A DNA stretch of 64,000 nucleotides from Steromphala cineraria (lineage: Eukaryota; Mollusca; Gastropoda; Trochida; Trochidae): assembly GCA_916613615.1 (NCBI GenBank), contig OU744726.1:18107515-18171514 (forward strand). The letters are read 5' to 3'. The notes beneath the pieces were generated by a model. It saw only the letters and a program-made list of their open reading frames with translations, searched no databases and was not told the DNA's origin. A program made the translations under genes and the position numbers. Positions 48,233 to 59,826 of this stretch are shown in pieces; position 1 is the stretch's first letter, and each line of letters begins with the position of its first letter.

Positions 48233-51200
48233 ATGCGTTATCGCTGCCACAGATGTGAAACGAAGGATGATGACTTTGAAAAGATAATTGTACACAACTG
48301 TTTAGTGCACCCATTTGATGAACTTAAAGTGAGAGTGAAAAAACTCTCTGAAAGCAGTGGTAAACTTAAATATATCATCAAAAACTACAGAGTTACCCCA
48401 AATGAAATTGAAAATGCAGGAAAACAAATTAGCGTCGTTGATCCAATGCATGAACGGATTCAGATAAAATCCAAACCTTTAGCACATACAGTTAATGAAG
48501 AAATCCCATCATCAGTATCTAGTGACAATTCCAAAACTTTCAACACAAACACATTAGACTCACCTGAATCAAATGACAATGACAGTGACACAGACACTGA
48601 AAGTTTAAAGGAAATCCAGGAGTTAGTTCCAGCTGTTGTGTCCACCTTGAAGGATATAGGTCGACTCAAAGAATGGACAGAATTTCATCGAATGCTTGCT
48701 CAAAACTCATTTCCTACTGATAACATTGCATTTCATTTGTTTCTTGATGTTGCACAGTGGTTTTCTACAGGTACAACAACAAATATGAGATACAGTAAGC
48801 AAGTAAAGGACTTCTGGAAAATAGGCTACCGATTATTTCATGGTCGCTTCATTCGTTTCATGTCTGGGTATAAACATTCAGGACAAGTTGTTTTGGGCCA
48901 ATCTAACCAAGGCAGTTTTGATCCATATTCATCGAGGATAAACTTTGCTGTACCAAGTATCAATGTTTTGAATACTGACGCTGGTAATGTGCCAATGGAT
49001 ATAAAACCAGGAATACTTACAGCTGTCTTAGATGCTCTGGAAAAACAAAACAAAAACTGTTCATTTAAAATGTGCTTTGATGGTAAAAAAATAAGATCAG
49101 GTTTGACATTAAATGCAGGGGACGTAGATTTATTCGGTTTTGAGGACAAACCAACCCTGAAAGACAGAGAAGCACGATTGAAGAATGAAATTGAACATAT
49201 CCAGACTGTAAGTGAAAAGATCAATAACCTGTGTAACGTTGAATTCATTCAAGATATCCCAAACAAACTGCGAGGTGATATGTGCATTCACATTAATAGT
49301 ATACATGTCATACTTTCACAACGCCTCAAGGAGCTCCGACAATGGAAGGTCACCAGAAAATTAGCTTTGGATAGATTCAAATCCCTTAGTGGGGATAACT
49401 GGAGAGAAAGCAAGTACAGCTATGCCATCAGCAGTATCCAAACGGCACTGTACGAGATATCTGGAGAGGAGGAGACAATAGTAGACACGCTTGATGGTTT
49501 ACATGGAATACAGTCAGAGTTGAACAGGAGTAACCATTTGTTTTGTTACACCAACACTTTGGACCTGAATAGGCAAGAAAACTTCATATGTCTGAGTTCT
49601 AACAATGAAAATTGTCAAGACAGTAGGTTCATAAAACAAAGGACCAAAGAATGGGAAAACATTCGGAAGAATGGAAAAGTCACTGGAAGCACAGCCTATG
49701 ATGCTCTTGGTCTCAGGACTTTGAAAAAGAAAAAAGAACATTATGATGTTGTCTTTGGTAACACTGAGAAAACACAACCTGATGCTGACACACTCCAGAG
49801 ATTTGAACATGGTACTAAAAATGAAATCAATGCGATTGCCACTTTAGTAGGAAAGGTATTGCCCACATTATATCCAAACTTGATGTATTGTGAAGAAGGG
49901 TGCTACGAGATCAAACAAAGCAATGAAACCTTTATGGTCGTGAGTCCTGATGGCAGTGGAAGGGTTTCTCCAGATATTCCAGCTGTTATGGCATATGAGT
50001 TCAAATGTCCATTTCCTGGGAAAAAATACACAGCTGATGTGCATTACGAGATACCCAAGTATTATGTGCCACAACTTCTGTCTGAGATGAAAGCTCTTGG
50101 TGTTAACAGGTTGCTTTACCTGTGCTTCTCATTTCAAACATCAACCGTCTTTGAAGTGACAAATGATGAAGACTTGTGGAATACCATGTGGACTGAATTG
50201 TTGGAAACATATTCAAAAGGAAGCAAGCGACCAAAGAATTCTTCTGAATTTACAACCATTTTGAAAGAGAAAATTGAACATTTCGTTGAGAAAAACACTC
50301 AATATTTGGGAGAATTTAAATCCGTCAATGCAAGAAAATGTCAACATGAAGATGATCAAACATTGCTAAAACAGCTGAACATGCATCATCGACATGCTCA
50401 AGATCTTCAAATAGAAACGCCACTGTCCTCATTACACATAAAGTTGTTGCAGGCTCTAAAGTATGTTAAAGAGGCATATCATCTCATGAGACACAAGGCA
50501 AGTGAAGTCATCTGCTTCCTTCTTTCCGATCTAAATCGACACTACAAAGCAGAAGTTCCTCAAGCTTTGCCCATTGCATTTGGCTTGAAAGGTTACAGTC
50601 TAAAATCTGATGTAACAAGAAGAATGATGGAATACATCCTATTGGAATGTCAAAAACGGAAGCTGCACACACCGGTATGTTGCTTTGATGGACAGTGGAA
50701 TCGGTTAGTAGTAAGAAGTAGAGATGACAAGCCACTCACAATCTTACAGCTGCGGAAAGATTGTTTTGAAGAATGTAGAAACATGTCAAAATCTGACATT
50801 TTGAAAACAATATCTCAACGAAACACTTTATTTGCACAAAATCTTCAAGAAGTGAATGAGCAAGCAAGGATTCATTTGAATGAAACTTATATTACCATTG
50901 AGAGCATAAGAGATACAAAAAGGCCATTTGTTATGACTCCTGATGCTCTTCTTTCCCTACGGGAAATCCCGCAAAAACAGAATTCTGACAAAAAAACAGT
51001 TGACGACAATGAGGGAAACAACGACAGAGAAGATTTGATACTTGACATGCTTCCAGGTTCAGTTCTAAATCAGCTTGATGATGATACCATTCACAAATTA
51101 CGAACAGCAGGGACGAGGCTGTTCACAGAAACAATAGCAACCCCAATGGAAACTGCAGAGGAGTTAAGCTACAGAGAACACAATCATTTGGAAATAGAAA

Positions 51201-53441
51201 GTTCTGAGGTGTCAGACTCGGGAAATCTGCCAAATCTTTCCTCTGACAATGCAAATAATCGAGAACTCTCCGAGTTTGATTTGAAATCCCTGTGGTTATA
51301 CATGAAGGAAAATTGCAAACCGAATAGACAACGGAAGTGGGAAAGCATTAGTTCCACTTACATGGAAGTAGAAACTATCAAGAATCACTTCACCAAACCT
51401 GAACTCATGCTTGGACTTGATTTCATTTCAAACAAGACCAGCAGAGATGTTAGAGCAAGGACATCTGCAACAAAAACTTCCATAAGTCAACAGCTGTGCG
51501 ATGTTATTCACGGTACGGTATCCAAACAGCCTTGTAAACGTGCAAAAAAGAGATCCCCACCAAAACTGAAAGTACTTTGTAAGATGATAGTCAGCAAATA
51601 TCGAAAGCAGACTTTGAACATTATCTTTGCTCATGACATATACCCTCAGCGATATGAAACCTGGGAGCGATCTTCTCTGTTTCGAAACGATTTGAAGATT
51701 GAAGGTACACAGTTACCTGAGTTCTGGTATTCAAAACCTGAGGTTTCCAAAAACAATCAAGATCCCCAATTTTGCATTCTTGATTCCCACCACATGTTAA
51801 CCAATCTGCGCACAAAGGTATGCAAGACGGGCATTCAAAGTGCCGGAATATCAAAAAATGCTTGGTTTAAAGTTGCAAAAGAAAGCAAAACTAATGGCAC
51901 TGGTTTGAATCTATCAATGGTTGAAGACATAATTGATAAACAAAGTAATGCGTTTGCACAGAGAACCTTCAGCGGAGAGGTTGAATCAGAGATGATTAAA
52001 AATGGTGATTTACGAGAAGCAGAATTCTGTAGATTAGTCAGGAACTGGTACAGTGCAGAAGATGATGCTGGCATGTCAGCTTTTGAAAGGTTTGAAAAAC
52101 GATTTGCACTAAGAAACTGGCTCCTCAAAGATGCTGATTTGACATCCTTTCCCCTGCCAATGTCCTATATCAAGGGCATTCCTATTGTTACCTACGAAGG
52201 TTTGTTGACTTCTATTGAGAGAAAAACACAACTATACCTCCATGTGAAAAATGGAACCTACAATACTCGAGCTGTGTCAACCCTTGACGCTGAACATTTC
52301 TTTGGATGGTTCCATGACGTTGATCCAAAAGGTGGTGGCGTTGCATCCCCAGAAGTTATTCCACGAGTCATTGCAACATCAGCTGAGCTCCATATTCAGC
52401 AATTAAATCCTAACAGGTGAGAATATTTAAATCACATACCCAATGATTAATTAAATGACATGTTGAAACTTGACCAAATCCCTTGTAAAACATTTGCAGT
52501 AGTTTCAATCATTTGTATCTATATTGTGTTTCACTCAGTTGGGCACATTCACATTATGAAGTACATGTAGTTGCAAAGTAGCTTAACCAAGAATTCCCCG
52601 TGAATACAGTCAAATAAGAATGTGATATTGGTCACTTTTAAAAATTATTGTAAGTGGTTTTTTTAATTTTATATCACGGATAATTTTAGTCTTAATGAAA
52701 ATCATATTTTCAGATCATTAATCAATCAATAATGGTTTGATTATTACTCATTCCTGATGTGTATTTGGCAATTTTAAAAGATAGTTATAGAACTTGCTTT
52801 CTTTCAAGTTGCTTATGTACCTATGTAAAGCGATAATGAACCTAATATTGTAGAAAAAGTTTTAAAGCTGGACATGTAAATATATATTTCCTACATCTAA
52901 AAAACCCCTATCTATTTAGGTCTTTCGAAATGAGAACTGCAGATGCACCAGTCTATCCTGTAACAACTTTGGATTGTGCCAGAGATACACATGGGGAGGC
53001 ATCTGGTCAAGGAAAAGAAGCTGGAACGTCACAGCTGAAGTCAATTAAACTTAAGTAAGCACTTTATTAATATTTCTTTCAGACTTGCCTGCGTAAATGT
53101 AGCTGTTAACTATTACTGTTCCGGATTATACTTTATCCTTAGATGATCTTTTCATTTTCTTTGTTTAGATGATGATAACCAATCACTTTCATTGAAATCA
53201 TTTCGAACCTAACTGAGTTTAATGAGATTCATTATCTGTAATTTTCAATCACATTTTCTGTTTAAGGGACCATGATTTTAATCAGCCAGGAAGAAAACGG
53301 AGAAAACCAAAGCGTAAACAGGGGGACATCCAGAGACCTGACCTACCCGGCCGAGGTGTAACACCTGTACGCTTTCATCACAAACGTGATGAATCAAAAA
53401 TTCTACCCCACATCAGACTTGGGATACCACTCAGTGATTAA
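48233..53441 (+). CDS. YqaJ-type nuclease fused to candidate RNase-H-fold transposase (3 exons, 1497 aa)
   Basis: Coding exons 48233-52416, 52920-53054 and 53267-53441 join in frame (AG+G, AA+G) and end in TAA. ATG 48233 follows a strong acceptor (TTTTTTTTGTGCAG, to 48228), so a noncoding first exon is likely; ATGs near 47730 do not join in frame. In ATG numbering: a Cys/His zinc-knuckle-like start (YRCHRC, about 2-26); an acidic Ser-rich linker; a YqaJ/lambda-exonuclease domain (about 465-640) with VTGSTAYDALGL, EHGTKNE, D573 in SPDG, E589 and K591 in YEFKCP, and Q614; then CCFDGQW (D819), FCILDSHHMLTN (D1184) and TLDAEHFFGW (E1354), a candidate Asp/Asp/Glu set. Basic stretches (KRAKKRSPPK; GRKRRKPKRKQ in exon 3) could be nuclear localisation signals. 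The nuclease assignment is strong; the transposase assignment is inferred from motif resemblance to P/THAP9-like enzymes and from the TIRs. Confidence 0.85.
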
Positions 53442-55147
53442 AGCAAATGAAAAGATACATGCATTCTGTAATGCTTTAGTGATGAATGCGACTTTCCTTC
53501 TTTAGAAGAAAATCATAAAACAGAGAGAATGGTATTAAAAATAACAAACAGTATTGGAAAAAGAATATTTATTTGATCAAAATCTTGATCACAAAAACGA
53601 TTTAATACGCTCCAGCATGCCACTGCTAAGAAGTTGAACAAGTAAGGTGAAATATGAATGCAACATCACAAGACATTTGAGCACATAATTGCTTCCATAT
53701 GCCAATAAAACAGCCTTAACCAACGTCATCAGAAGATGATATATCTAACTTGTTCCAAATATTTCAGAATATTTCAAATATTAATTTTATAAATACCAAG
53801 TATGATTTTAAATCGACTGTGTCCCCTATATGTGTGATACGACGGGAAAACAGATTTTGTTCAATTAAGTCCACAGCTTATTTAGTGCACAATATCTTTG
53901 ATCTGTGGAGAAATATGAAGAAAAACTATCAAGAAAAACTATCTTTAAATTACTCACATTTATTGTGTTGCTGAAATTATATAGCATCTTAAAATAATTT
54001 GTAATAGATGTACCGGTAAGTGAGAAAATTTGACACCAATTTTAAATTGAATTGGCATAGTAAAATTCCAGAGAATTTCTGTTCAACAAACACAATTCTT
54101 AGTAAAAACGTTAAAATGCAAATCAAAAGAAGTTGAAATTCCACAAGGCACATGTATCTACACATCAGCTAAATGTGTGAGAGGTCTGCTTAGCAAGTGA
54201 AAATATTACGACCAGACATATCGACAAACCTGGCGATAACTATATCACATGGTATAACTTATAACCAATGTGATAAAAAATAAACATGGATGAAACATCA
54301 ACAACTTTGTTGAAGGTTTATAAGTATATATATGATTGCAAATGAATTGAATTACTTCATGAACAATATTGATCTAAAACAAGTTGTTTTAAACATTGTA
54401 TTATTCTCATATAAAACTCCAGTATCAAAGAAGATAAGGCAAATCAAAAACAATAAAATGTTTGTTTAAAGATTTCAATAAGACAGTTCTTGGCACATTA
54501 ATTAAAATACAATGAACATATGATCATGACACTTGAAAAGCTTCAATATTACTCATTTTTAAACCAACCAAAAGCAAGAATGGACACACGTTGCCCATAC
54601 ATCCCCACCCGACAATCAAACAAGCTTCAGGTGTAATTATTGAAAAATTAAATGATTACAAATAAAAATATCAAAAAACCAACAACACATAACAGATTTA
54701 TTCGCCTTTCCCTCAGAATGCACATCTAGGGCTTAAGCTTTAAAAATGCCCGATATTATGAGAAATTGTTTCATCTATCTACCGTTTGTCAGTGTTTGAT
54801 TCTGTTCAGTAAAATTTAAGTGTTGGTGTTATAAGCTGAACAAAACATGTAACGAAAATAAAAACATTTGCATCGTTATGCAAGGTATATTATGGATATA
54901 AATATAGTCAGTTTGTTACAGAACATATGTGTAATGGACGGTAGAACAGATGGACGCGCTGACTGCTCTAAAACTGACTTCGTAGTGGGGGTATAGGATA
55001 TAAAAACATATGATAAATGATTTGTTGATTGGTTAAAATTGAACAATGCTTTGGCAAACAAGCAATACAATTGGTGTAATTTACTAAGTCAAATAACAAT
55101 AAACGATGGAATTAAAACAGTAAACAGTTTTCAATCAACAAAAAGGT
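53442..55147. other. AT-rich spacer between the two convergent transposon genes
   Basis: No further ORF of note. It should hold both 3' UTRs; a TTTATT (AATAAA on minus) at 54697 could end the zinc-finger transcript. Confidence 0.5.
53704..53709 (+). terminator. Possible polyadenylation signal of the YqaJ gene
   Basis: AATAAA lies 263 bp after the TAA stop; the only evidence is the hexamer and its position. Confidence 0.35.
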
Positions 55148-56096
55148 CTAGTATTTTTTGTCGTGGCGCCAAAGCGAAGCCCTCCACCTGAAACCTTTTC
55201 CACATTTTTTACAGAAATATCTGCATGTTTCATTATGCATCCCTTTAACGTGGTCATTCAATTCATCGCGTCTACTGAACATTTTTTTGCAGTGTGTGCA
55301 AGTAAAGGATGCAGATTCTTGTTGTGGTCTACACACTTGATAATGACGAGTGAGGTTTTCTTTTGAAAAAAAACCCTTACCACAATCCTTACATTTGTGA
55401 GATGTAAGTTTATTGTGTGAATTTGCGTGGTTCTGAAAGTGAGGTTTATGGTCAAACATTCTTGCGCAAATCGCGCATTTATATTTTCCGTTTGCTTTGT
55501 GTTTGGCAATCTGGTGGACTTTTAATCCTTGACGCGAGTGGTATGCACGCCCACACTGGTGACACATGTACTGTTTATCTTGCATGACGCATCCGTGGTT
55601 CTTTAAGGAACATTTCTCTACAAATTGCCTTTTACAAAGATCACATTCAAACTTTTGTCCTGTGTGTGCCCGCATATGTCTTGCAAGGTGACTTCGTCTC
55701 TTGCTGGTGTATGTACACTCTAAACACGAGTAAAGCTTGGGACTGGGTTCAACTTGAGCAGTTTTCTGCTTTGCTCTTGGGGTGCTCATTGCTTTAGGCG
55801 CAGTGTCCTCAGAATCATATGGGTGTAAAACATGAATGAAGTTAATGGGTGGGTGAAAATCTTTTTAAATGTGAAATATCTACCAACTTATCAATTATTA
55901 CAATAACAAACGAGTGAAAAATTTGAATTATTAAACAGTTTTTGGGTTGATTGTTTGCATCTGAAACTAATGTTATTTAAAGGTAAGTTAGTAAAATATC
56001 AACGTTTCTCACCACTAGAGTTTCTACCAATGACACGTCTAACATAGACGTGTCAACACCCGACTCCTCAAGACCAGAGAGATCCACTGTGTCCAT
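55148..56096 (-). CDS. Seven-finger C2H2 zinc-finger protein of the transposon (2 exons, 247 aa)
   Basis: Exon 1 (56013-56096) encodes an acidic N-terminus, MDTVDLSGLEESGVDTSMLD..., and has a GTGAGA donor. Exon 2 (55148-55807) begins after TCTGAG in the same phase. Seven CxxC fingers follow, beginning at YSCLEC, FECDLC, YMCHQC, YKCAIC, HKCKDC, FTCTHC and YFCKKC. Fingers 2 and 5 end in Cys rather than His, and finger 7 stops at RHDKKY without its last ligand. An acidic head plus a finger array suggests sequence-specific DNA binding, possibly to the element's repeated terminal motifs. A shorter product from the ATG at 55789 (213 aa) is possible if the intron is not used. It is convergent with the YqaJ gene. 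Confidence 0.8.
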
Positions 56097-56610
56097 TTTG
56101 TGTGATTTTTGGCGGAACTGAAACCCATTTGTGTCAAAATATTATCACATTTTGCATCAATTTTTTTGTTGATTTCGTTTTTTTAACAATCCGTATCCTA
56201 CTCATTCACAATCCGGAACATCTGTAAACATAGCCCAGTAACAATCATTGACAATAACATTACACCCGTCTGAATAAACATCAATTATAAACAATTCCAA
56301 AAAAACCTTTGATTCATCGAATAAGGAATTGCTAATGTCAACTTAATGAAGTTTTGATAATCAGAAGTTTCAAAGTATTACATTGTCCAATTTAGTTTAT
56401 AGAACACTTTTAATCAGTCTAAGATATTAAAGTTTTCGATATCATCAACGAATTTGCTTAATGCATTAGCAAATACAAACTAATGATAGCTAAAATGGTC
56501 TTTGAATACATTAATTTTATCATAGTTACCAAATATTGCAATATTCCGACCCCAAAAACATTAAATAAACACTTTTTTTAACCAAATTAAATTCTTACCA
56601 AAAGTGACAA
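56097..56610 (-). promoter_or_regulatory. Right subterminal region with inverted AATCCG(G/T) motifs
   Basis: AATCCGT at 56188 and AATCCGG at 56210 repeat the TIR motif upstream of the zinc-finger start codon. The rest, to 56610, is AT-rich with no ORF. Confidence 0.5.
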
Positions 56611-56695
56611 TTCCCATGACAATCCGTAACCGGCCAATGACAATCCGGAATCCCAGTAGCAATCTCTCTCCCAACGGTGCATATTACAGGGTGTG
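56611..56695 (-). repeat. Right terminal inverted repeat of the YqaJ transposon
   Basis: Inverted copy of 47635-47719, read on minus from 56695. It retains both internal CGGATTGTCAT-type boxes. Confidence 0.92.
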
Positions 56696-56700
56696 GTTAT
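56696..56700. repeat. Target-site duplication, right (GTTAT)
   Basis: GTTAT directly follows the last TIR base. A 6-bp match is not possible, because the next bases differ. Confidence 0.75.
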
Positions 56701-56840
56701 GTATGCTCCCAGTCGAAGGTATCCAAGACTTGTTTCATTGGCTGCTAATAAGGGAGATATCTCGAGTTACAACTTTTCGCCGCTATGGCAATCTGCCCGA
56801 AACCCGGAACCTTGGCTAATAAGAACAGAGGGTTGCTCAC

Positions 56841-58272
56841 ACAGGAACTCGATATTGTAAATAAAATGTAGGTAAAACGTGGGTAAGAAAGACCCGTCCC
56901 CTCTATAAATAGAGTAAAGGAATAAAGGCATCCATGTTGCCGATCTCGACTCGCTTCCGAGTTTAGTCAAAATTATCGCTTCAAATTGGTGACATCTCAT
57001 ACACATACACAAGAACCTCTCAGTTATACATTTCTCCGCAAAACTTGGCTTATTTCCAACACATGTCACCCTTCAAATAACTTTTATATCTATTTAAATT
57101 CGCAAAACGACCGCAGAAACCTCTGGGGTGAACGTTACTCCGCACCAAATGCCCTTCGAGCGATCTGATAGGTCAGTTAAACGTAAGGGCGATTTTCTCT
57201 AGATAATTTCTAAAAGTCGCGCAAAATTTAAAAGGCGATTTTTATTGATGTTCCACCATTTTCAAGCCAGGTTGTGACAATGGAGTCAAAAGATTTTTTA
57301 TTTTCGTATGTGGAATCATTTTTGCACTAGGGGATTGTCACTGCCAAGCTCTCGTCTTCACACACTGTAGACTTATTAAATGGAAATTCCCATTTCATTA
57401 TCTAAAAAAGAGAAGTTCAAAATGTGTTTATCTCATGTGTATAATTTCAAGAATTAATAAATATCTAAATAATTCATAATACAAACTTTTACATATCAGT
57501 AAATTTCAATTGATGTATTACTACCAATATATCAGTGAATTATTTCAAGTGAATAAAGCACAACCAAAAGATTTAGTTATACAAAAGTGTATCAACACTA
57601 TTAACACAATCTGTGGAATGATACGTTTTTTCTGAAAATTGTGATTTGCTGGTTCTTACCAGTTACGTTATGTAAAAAGATAGTTTAAGCATATGTTTTA
57701 TTAATGTCAATTTGGCATCAAAGAAATACTCTTTTATACCAAAACTGTAAATGCATATGTTTGTTAACAAAATGAACAAAATGCTGGCAATTATTAATAT
57801 ACTTTCAGACAGACTTGTTTTGTAAATGTTAATTTCTTCTGATCAGAAATTGATAGCGAAATCATTTCCGAAACACTGCACTGTCCAAACAATGCCGTTT
57901 TGTTTGTTAAGAGATTCTTAAAATAAATTCGCCTAACGGACCAATCAGATAGCCCTAGAGGCATTTGGTGCGGAGTAACGTTCACCCCAGAGGTTTCTGC
58001 GGTCGTTTTGCGAATTTAAATAGATATAAAAGTTATTTGAAGGGTGACATGTGTTGGAAATAAGCCACGTTTTGCGGAGAAATGTATAACTGAGAGGTTC
58101 TTGTGTATGTGTATGAGATGTCACCAATTTGAAGCGATAATTTTGACTAAACTCGGAAGCGAGTCGAGATCGGCAACATGGATGCCTTTATTCCTTTACT
58201 CTATTTATAGAGGGGACGGGCCTTTCTTACCCACGTTTTACCTACATTTTATTTACAATATCGGGTTCCTGT
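56841..58272. mobile_element. 1.43-kb Mutator-like element with long inverted repeats
   Basis: Arms of about 325 bp (56841 to about 57165, and about 57945 to 58272) start ACAGGAAC. The 10-bp direct repeat GGTTGCTCAC flanks them at 56831-56840 and 58273-58282. Long TIRs and a 9-11-bp duplication are the Mutator pattern. The centre (57166-57944) has no transposase ORF, so it is non-autonomous. Confidence 0.7.
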
Positions 58273-58723
58273 GGTTGCTCACACTAATCTGTTTCTGTGG
58301 AGAGAGAATGATGGTTGCGTGCTTCTGTGACCTTGAGCGCTATGCCAGCCGTAGCTTACATGTTCCTGGTAGAGTCACCAAACCTAGGCAGGTGACTGGT
58401 GGAAGTCAACAAAATTATAGTACTTATAAAATCTTTCTCTCACTATTCCTTTCTTTCAGTCTGTTCCCTCATCCATTTGATTCCTCTACTCCTTTTTGAT
58501 GGGAACATCCACGCCTTGAATAGCTTTAGTATTTGATAACCCAAAAAATCACAATTCACCCACTTAACTAGTATTGGTTTAAATTGATTTTAAGCAAAAC
58601 TAGGAATATATGCATGTGGTGCACTGGTATGTCCCGTGCCATTACGTTTTATCAGAAATTACCCTATCTCCCATATATCAAATTGTTTCCATAATTTTGT
58701 TAAATAACAGGACCAGGACACGG

Positions 58724-58756
58724 AACCACGGAACCACGGAACCACGCACGGAACCG
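58724..58756. repeat. GGAACCAC minisatellite
   Basis: Three to four copies of CACGGAAC(CA) in tandem. Confidence 0.7.
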
Positions 58757-59751
58757 AAAAACATAATAGTCTCTTGCAAAGCTTTGTAGGGAATTGGTAA
58801 ACAAGCAAAAACTTTGCTTACATGAATGACTAGCAAAGAAAACATGTTAATAATAATGAGGAAACGTTAATACCTAAATCCTACCTGATAAAAAAAATCG
58901 TGATTTTTTCATGACATACACTGTAGACATTGATCAAACATAATTTAAGTCCATAGTTTTTAAGCTTACATCAGGTCAGTTTTACACATAATTTATAATA
59001 ATATGAACATTAAGTAGAAGAGAAACGAGGGAAAATAGTTGTCGTCTGCAAAATACATGCATGAGATAGATATTTATAAGCATAGCATTTTCAACTAAGC
59101 AGTATGATGTTTTCTCCAGATGCATTAGGCCTAGAAAGCATGAAACTTTGTGTACAAACTTCCTGAATGGTAGGGTTATAATCAATAGTAATTGTCTTAC
59201 GCCGCTTGGGCAATATTTCAGCCATTAGCGGTATAGCTTCGGTAGCCCTGTGGCCCTTAATTAGTATCACAGGGGTCACACCCTTAAACGCTATTTTCAT
59301 CTTCTTCTCCAAAACCAAAAGGCCGAGAAAACTGAAACTTTTCCAAAGGAGGAACGACAATTGCCACACCTTAAAGCAAAATTGATACAATGCCAATGGC
59401 TCTATTTTTTATGTTATGCTGCATGATATTAAGATTGTTGACAACATGTTTATATATTGATAGATGTAGAAGAAAAATACTCTTGCACATTTATCTCTTT
59501 GTAAAAATCTCCATTTGCGTCCCTCTGCCGGGACACATTATTTAGTAATTTCCCACAGGTCTGGTACAATTTCCAAAGCCTAATTACAGCCCTCTGCCCG
59601 GGGCAATTATCTTGATAATACCCTCCGCCCAAGGCAATTATATAAAGATTTTTCCAACGCTATATTCAATTATTTTTTGTAACAATCAAAGTCTCAATTT
59701 ACTATCACTTTTGAAAAATAACACAAATCTGCAAAGCTACAAATATGTTGG

Positions 59752-59826
59752 TGATATACCGTCTCGAACATCAGAGCTCACCATCCCGAACGCCGAACAT
59801 AACGCACTGACTACTGAGCCACTGTG
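59752..59826 (-). repeat. tRNA-derived SINE remnant
   Basis: The minus strand reads GTGGCTCAGTAGTCAGTGCG (A-box-like) and GTTCGAGACGG (B-box-like) at the expected spacing. A related B box, GGTTCGAATCG, is at 45131. Confidence 0.35.

Larger units (their letters stand above)
47635..56695. mobile_element. Complete 9.06-kb DNA transposon with YqaJ-nuclease gene and C2H2 gene
   Basis: Bounded by 85-bp terminal inverted repeats that match at 82 positions, starting CACACCCTGTAATA, with a 5-bp direct repeat GTTAT outside each end (47630-47634 and 56696-56700). Two intact convergent multi-exon genes fill it: a nuclease/transposase-like protein on plus and a zinc-finger protein on minus. Similar TIRs and open frames suggest recent transposition. 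The superfamily is not assigned: TSD length and gene content do not match a family I can name with confidence. Confidence 0.88.

Noticed and set aside
56767..58499. ORFs of 100 and 151 codons in inverted orientation
   Set aside because: They are mirror copies inside the inverted repeats of the Mutator-like element; the pairing explains them.
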